Origin: Legionellaceae bacterium | GTDB lineage: Bacteria; Pseudomonadota; Gammaproteobacteria; Legionellales; Legionellaceae | Reading direction: 5' to 3' | DNA length: 5,211 bases | Assembly (NCBI GenBank): GCA_947470005.1 | Contig: CANISA010000130.1 | Location: 1 to 5,211 of the forward strand | Part shown: positions 5,099 through 5,211 of the stretch, in pieces | Position numbering within the stretch: the first letter of the stretch is position 1 | Layout of the letters: each line of letters starts with the position of its first letter | Notes under the pieces: generated by a model | Database searches by the model: none | The model's input: the letters and a program-made list of their open reading frames with translations, nothing else | What the model was told of the DNA's origin: nothing | Position numbers and translations under genes: made by a program

Positions 5099-5211
5099 TC
5101 AAGGCTGTGGGCGATAATGTTGGAAACGTTTTTTTGTTTTCAATATTTCGTCCATCGCTTTGTCCACACGTTCCGAAGGATCATCCACATCCCTCATTAG
5201 CGAGGGGTTTC
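5099..5211 (-). CDS. C-terminal end of an unidentified gene (partial, enters from the right)
   Basis: The minus strand is open from the window edge to the TGA at 5101-5099, giving 36 residues that include NPSLMRDVDDPSERVDKAMD and end EILKTKKRFQHYRPQP. The composition is typical of a soluble, charged, helical C-terminus. The sequence is not recognised as belonging to any family. An internal ATG (residue 5) has no Shine-Dalgarno, so the gene probably begins outside the window. It faces the ankyrin-kinase operon tail to tail, with the decayed element remnants between them. Confidence 0.5.
   Translation of the reverse strand, partial: NPSLMRDVDDPSERVDKAMDEILKTKKRFQHYRPQP

Noticed and set aside
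5189..5208. Hairpin ATCCCTC / GAGGGGT near the right edge
   Set aside because: It lies inside the partial minus-strand coding region and the window ends before any T-run could be judged.

Overview
The window looks like an accessory stretch from an intracellular-lifestyle gammaproteobacterium, most plausibly of the Legionellales (Legionella/Coxiella/Aquicella-type). This is inferred from three things: an ankyrin-repeat gene paired with a divergent eukaryotic-like kinase gene, moderate-to-low GC with AT-rich spacers, and a transposase type common in gammaproteobacteria. No ribosomal or housekeeping gene is present to fix the taxonomy.

Layout. Bases 1-322 are mostly non-coding. They hold a possible 3' end of a plus-strand gene (1-50) and a palindromic intergenic repeat (219-262). 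Bases 323-1588 (minus) encode an intact DDE transposase/integrase-fold protein of 421 aa. Its 5' flank (1615-1714) carries repeated end-like motifs, followed directly by a 10-bp tandem repeat (1713-1747) that contains four TTAAT boxes. Next comes a plus-strand pair, probably one operon: a 374-aa ankyrin-repeat protein (1859-2983) and, 57 bases on, a 556-aa protein with a complete but highly divergent set of protein-kinase motifs (3041-4711, GTG start with a strong Shine-Dalgarno). A hairpin that could cover that Shine-Dalgarno lies between them. Past the operon are stem-loops including a likely terminator (4831-4863), a short minus-strand open frame that reads like a broken hemopexin-type repeat (4834-4968), an inverted solo copy of the transposon-end motif (4961-4989), and the C-terminal end of a minus-strand gene running out of the window (5099-5211).

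How it fits together. The ankyrin and kinase genes sit between two oppositely oriented copies of the same end motif, one beside the transposase and one at 4961-4989. This suggests a mobile or formerly mobile cassette of host-interaction genes. An ankyrin scaffold plus a kinase with an N-terminal helical region and a disordered tail is a typical type IV (Dot/Icm-like) effector combination. Secretion and substrate are inference, since no secretion genes are in the window. The strongest leads are the effector-like operon, its TTAAT tandem upstream element, and the transposon-end bracket.
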